This document shows positions 59,453-61,237 of a stretch of 61,237 nucleotides of DNA, one piece after another. The translations under genes and the position numbers were made by a program. The stretch's first letter is position 1. Each line of letters starts with the position of its first letter. The notes beneath the pieces were generated by a model, which saw nothing but the letters and a program-made list of their open reading frames with translations, did not search any database and was not told the DNA's origin. The DNA comes from Eggerthellaceae bacterium (lineage in GTDB: Bacteria; Actinomycetota; Coriobacteriia; Coriobacteriales; Eggerthellaceae): positions 1-61,237 of the forward strand of contig JAFRJC010000094.1 in the NCBI GenBank assembly GCA_017432445.1, in the 5' to 3' direction.

Positions 59453-60997
59453 CTATTCTTCCGAAGCGTCCAGCATGCTCTGGGCAAACTCGCGCATGAC
59501 CTTGGCGACCATGCCGCGGATCTCGTCCTCGCTCACAGCGCCGGCGGCCTCGGCCTCGCCGCTGTTAGCCTGGATGATGAAGGAGGTGCCGTCGAAGAGG
59601 TTGGTCAGACGGCCGAGGAACAGCGAACCCTTGCCGATGATCATGGCGCGCTTGATGTCGCCAGCAAGCAGGAGGTCGCGCAGGAAGCCGATGGACGGCA
59701 CGCCAGAGGGGATGTGACCCTGCGTCGGAGCGAAACCGGTGATGCCATGGGCCTTGATGAAGTCCGGCATGGCCTTCTTCTCGATAGCGCCCTTCTTGAC
59801 ACCCAGAGCGGCGATCATCTTGTAGTTGGCCTCGGGCACGTCACCAGCACCAGCCGGCTTGGTGATGTCGGGGTTCTGCATCTCGGGCGAGAAGCGGTCG
59901 ATGTCGTTGGCCGACAGGCCGAGCTTCTCGAGCGGATCGTAGGTGAGGCTCTGGATAACGGCCTGCGGAGCGGAGCCCGTGCCGACCGTGTGGCGACCGA
60001 CGGCCTCGAGGTTGATCTCGGGGTTGATGCCGTCGTTGGCGCCGAGGATGATGCAGAAGCCACCGAGCATGTCCTCGAGAACCGGCATGCCCTTCTCGAC
60101 GTGGCTCTTGCCGTTCATGCCGAGCTTGGCGGTGCAGCCACCAGCGGTGACGGCAACGCAGTCATACGTGCCAGCTTGGACGAGGGATGCAGCCTCGATC
60201 AGTGCATGCGACGGGCCAGCGCAGAAACCGCGGGTGTCGGAACCGGTGGCCTTGTTCAGGCCAGCGATCTCGGCAGCAGCCTTGGCGAAGTTGCCGCCAC
60301 CACGCTGCAGGACGTCGCCGCAAGCCTCTTCGGAGCAGTCGATGACGTACTGGATGTCGTCCTTGGCAATGCCAGTGGAATCAACGGCGGTGAGCAGAGC
60401 CAGAACAGAAGATGCCTTGGAGACGATGTTCTCGAGCATGGTGTGTGCGGAGAGGTTGACGTCGATCTCGTGTGCGCGCTTGACGCAGCCAATGACCTTG
60501 CCACCCATCAGCAGCGGCTCGGCGGCCTCGTTGTCAATAGCGTTCTGGATGGCGGCAGCGTCGACGCCGTCCTTGACGCGTGCGACCAGGTCTTCGCTGA
60601 TAACCTTGTTGGCAGCGAAGGCTTCCTTGGTTGCGGCCACGAAACCGGCCTCGAGATCGACGAGGTCAAAGACGTCGGAGACCTGCATGAGCAGATAGAA
60701 CTCGTCCTGCGGCATCATCTGGCCGAATTTGCCATAACGGTCGTTCACGTCGCAAGTCTTGTCGAACCAGGGGAACTCGACGTCCCTGAGGTCATCCGGG
60801 GTCTTGTTGCCAATGTAGACCTGGTTGGGCCAGTACTCGAGAACCTGATCCCAGGTGCGGATGTGGTTCGGCAGAGCCTTCAGGTACTCGCCCTCGGGGT
60901 TGACCACGCGCTCGGTGGTCTGGGTGGCACCGTTTTCGATCACCATGTCAGGAGTGTGGACCAGCACGTAGCCGGTGCCTTTGATAACGCTTTTCAT
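59453..60997 (-). CDS. grdC: Glycine/betaine reductase complex component C, beta subunit (GrdC)
   Basis: The 514-residue protein has a thiolase-like (KAS III) fold, with SVIKGTGYVLVHTPD at the start and GFCAGPSHALIEAASLVQAG plus a glycine-rich block later. It works with GrdD in the acetyl-phosphate-forming step of the selenoprotein reductases. ATG at 60997 is fixed by GGAGGTAAAC; the frame runs six codons further upstream. The gene is followed by grdD. Its upstream partners, including the selenoprotein, would lie past the window edge. Confidence 0.93.
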   Translation of the reverse strand: MKSVIKGTGYVLVHTPDMVIENGATQTTERVVNPEGEYLKALPNHIRTWDQVLEYWPNQVYIGNKTPDDLRDVEFPWFDKTCDVNDRYGKFGQMMPQDEFYLLMQVSDVFDLVDLEAGFVAATKEAFAANKVISEDLVARVKDGVDAAAIQNAIDNEAAEPLLMGGKVIGCVKRAHEIDVNLSAHTMLENIVSKASSVLALLTAVDSTGIAKDDIQYVIDCSEEACGDVLQRGGGNFAKAAAEIAGLNKATGSDTRGFCAGPSHALIEAASLVQAGTYDCVAVTAGGCTAKLGMNGKSHVEKGMPVLEDMLGGFCIILGANDGINPEINLEAVGRHTVGTGSAPQAVIQSLTYDPLEKLGLSANDIDRFSPEMQNPDITKPAGAGDVPEANYKMIAALGVKKGAIEKKAMPDFIKAHGITGFAPTQGHIPSGVPSIGFLRDLLLAGDIKRAMIIGKGSLFLGRLTNLFDGTSFIIQANSGEAEAAGAVSEDEIRGMVAKVMREFAQSMLDASEE

Positions 60998-61154
60998 GTT
61001 TACCTCCACATTCACTGGACCGTTTGCTTGAACTGAAGGTGAACCGGAAAAACCTTATTCGAGAACACCTTGGAACAGGCTTGCGGCCTAAATCGCGCAA
61101 AAGGACCTAGCACTATTGCGCGTTCTTCGTATAAAGATAATGGTTTGCGCAGTC

Positions 61155-61182
61155 GGGCGGCGACGCATGCCGCCGCCCTTTT
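61155..61182. terminator. Hairpin between the partial gene and grdC
   Basis: GGGCGGCG pairs with CGCCGCCC around an 8-base loop. The T run (61179-61182) is on the plus strand; on the minus strand no T run follows, so it may only attenuate. Confidence 0.55.
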
Positions 61183-61208
61183 GGTTTGATCGCGTCTGTG
61201 AGAACCCG

Positions 61209-61237
61209 TTAATCCAGGAACTGACAGAACTCCTCGC
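61209..61237 (-). CDS. 3' end of an unidentified gene (cut by window edge)
   Basis: The last bases, read on the minus strand, encode EEFCQFLD followed by TAA. The frame enters from outside the window. The sequence is too short to identify, but its strand and position upstream of grdC fit a grd gene or a thioredoxin-system gene. Confidence 0.5.

Noticed and set aside
58196..61036. Very long plus-strand open frame (946 codons) opposite grdD and grdC
   Set aside because: It is antisense to two clearly recognised genes, has no ribosome site and shows no family features. High GC bias in the real genes creates such frames.

Overview
This 61-kb window looks like chromosome from a high-GC anaerobic actinobacterium of the class Coriobacteriia, most probably the family Eggerthellaceae. 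The reasons are the gene content: orphan MttB-type methyltransferases with BCCT carriers, a Tat-exported DMSO-reductase-like enzyme, glycine/betaine reductase component C genes, a selenocysteine system, and purine genes with separate IMP cyclohydrolase and AICAR formyltransferase. No species name can be read from the sequence. No CRISPR array, prophage or plasmid origin was seen. The only possible mobile-element trace is a structured RNA-like tail at the left edge.

Layout. At 0.2-5.5 kb lie an MttB homologue, a BCCT transporter and two paralogous TetR regulators. At 5.6-18.8 kb is a mixed region: a LysR regulator, DapA, two MFS carriers, a rubrerythrin, a ZTP riboswitch ahead of purO and purH, an Fe-S protein, an NCS2 permease and acetate kinase. 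It also holds two copies of a 53-54 residue microprotein cassette (5.6-6.0 and 15.6-16.0 kb). At 18.9-28.6 kb are a TlpA/CcdA thiol pair, a DmsA/DmsB/TorD reductase set and two transglutaminase lipoproteins, one fused to a rhodanese. At 28.7-35.4 kb a one-strand run joins two TVP38-like membrane proteins, a CCG protein, two TIGR04283/TIGR04282-like sugar-transferase genes, a radical SAM protein, and the YedE/YedF/DUF3343 selenium-sulfur set. At 35.4-38 kb are a stress protein, an ion antiporter and a tRNA-editing domain.

At 38-48.7 kb is the main methylamine-type cluster. It holds a BCCT carrier, a corrinoid protein, two MttB homologues, a hydantoinase/oxoprolinase-like ATPase, a methyl-tetrahydrofolate transferase and a DUF1638 protein, with a PocR-AraC regulator divergent from it. 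At 49-57 kb are a MetH-activation-like protein flanked by two uncharacterised paralogues, the selenocysteine tRNA, selA, and a degenerate NuoF-like iron-sulfur protein whose start overlaps the selA stop. At 57.5-61.2 kb are another TetR regulator and grdD/grdC, cut by the window end.

How it fits together (inference). Quaternary amines enter through BCCT carriers. They are either demethylated by MttB enzymes to a corrinoid protein and tetrahydrofolate, or reduced by a selenoprotein reductase whose component C is GrdC/GrdD. GrdC/GrdD yields acetyl phosphate, which acetate kinase turns into ATP. The selenium genes supply that reductase. The least explained items are the microprotein cassette, the selA-coupled NuoF-like protein, the sugar-transferase/selenium run, and the absence of a recognisable RamA-type activator from the corrinoid cluster.
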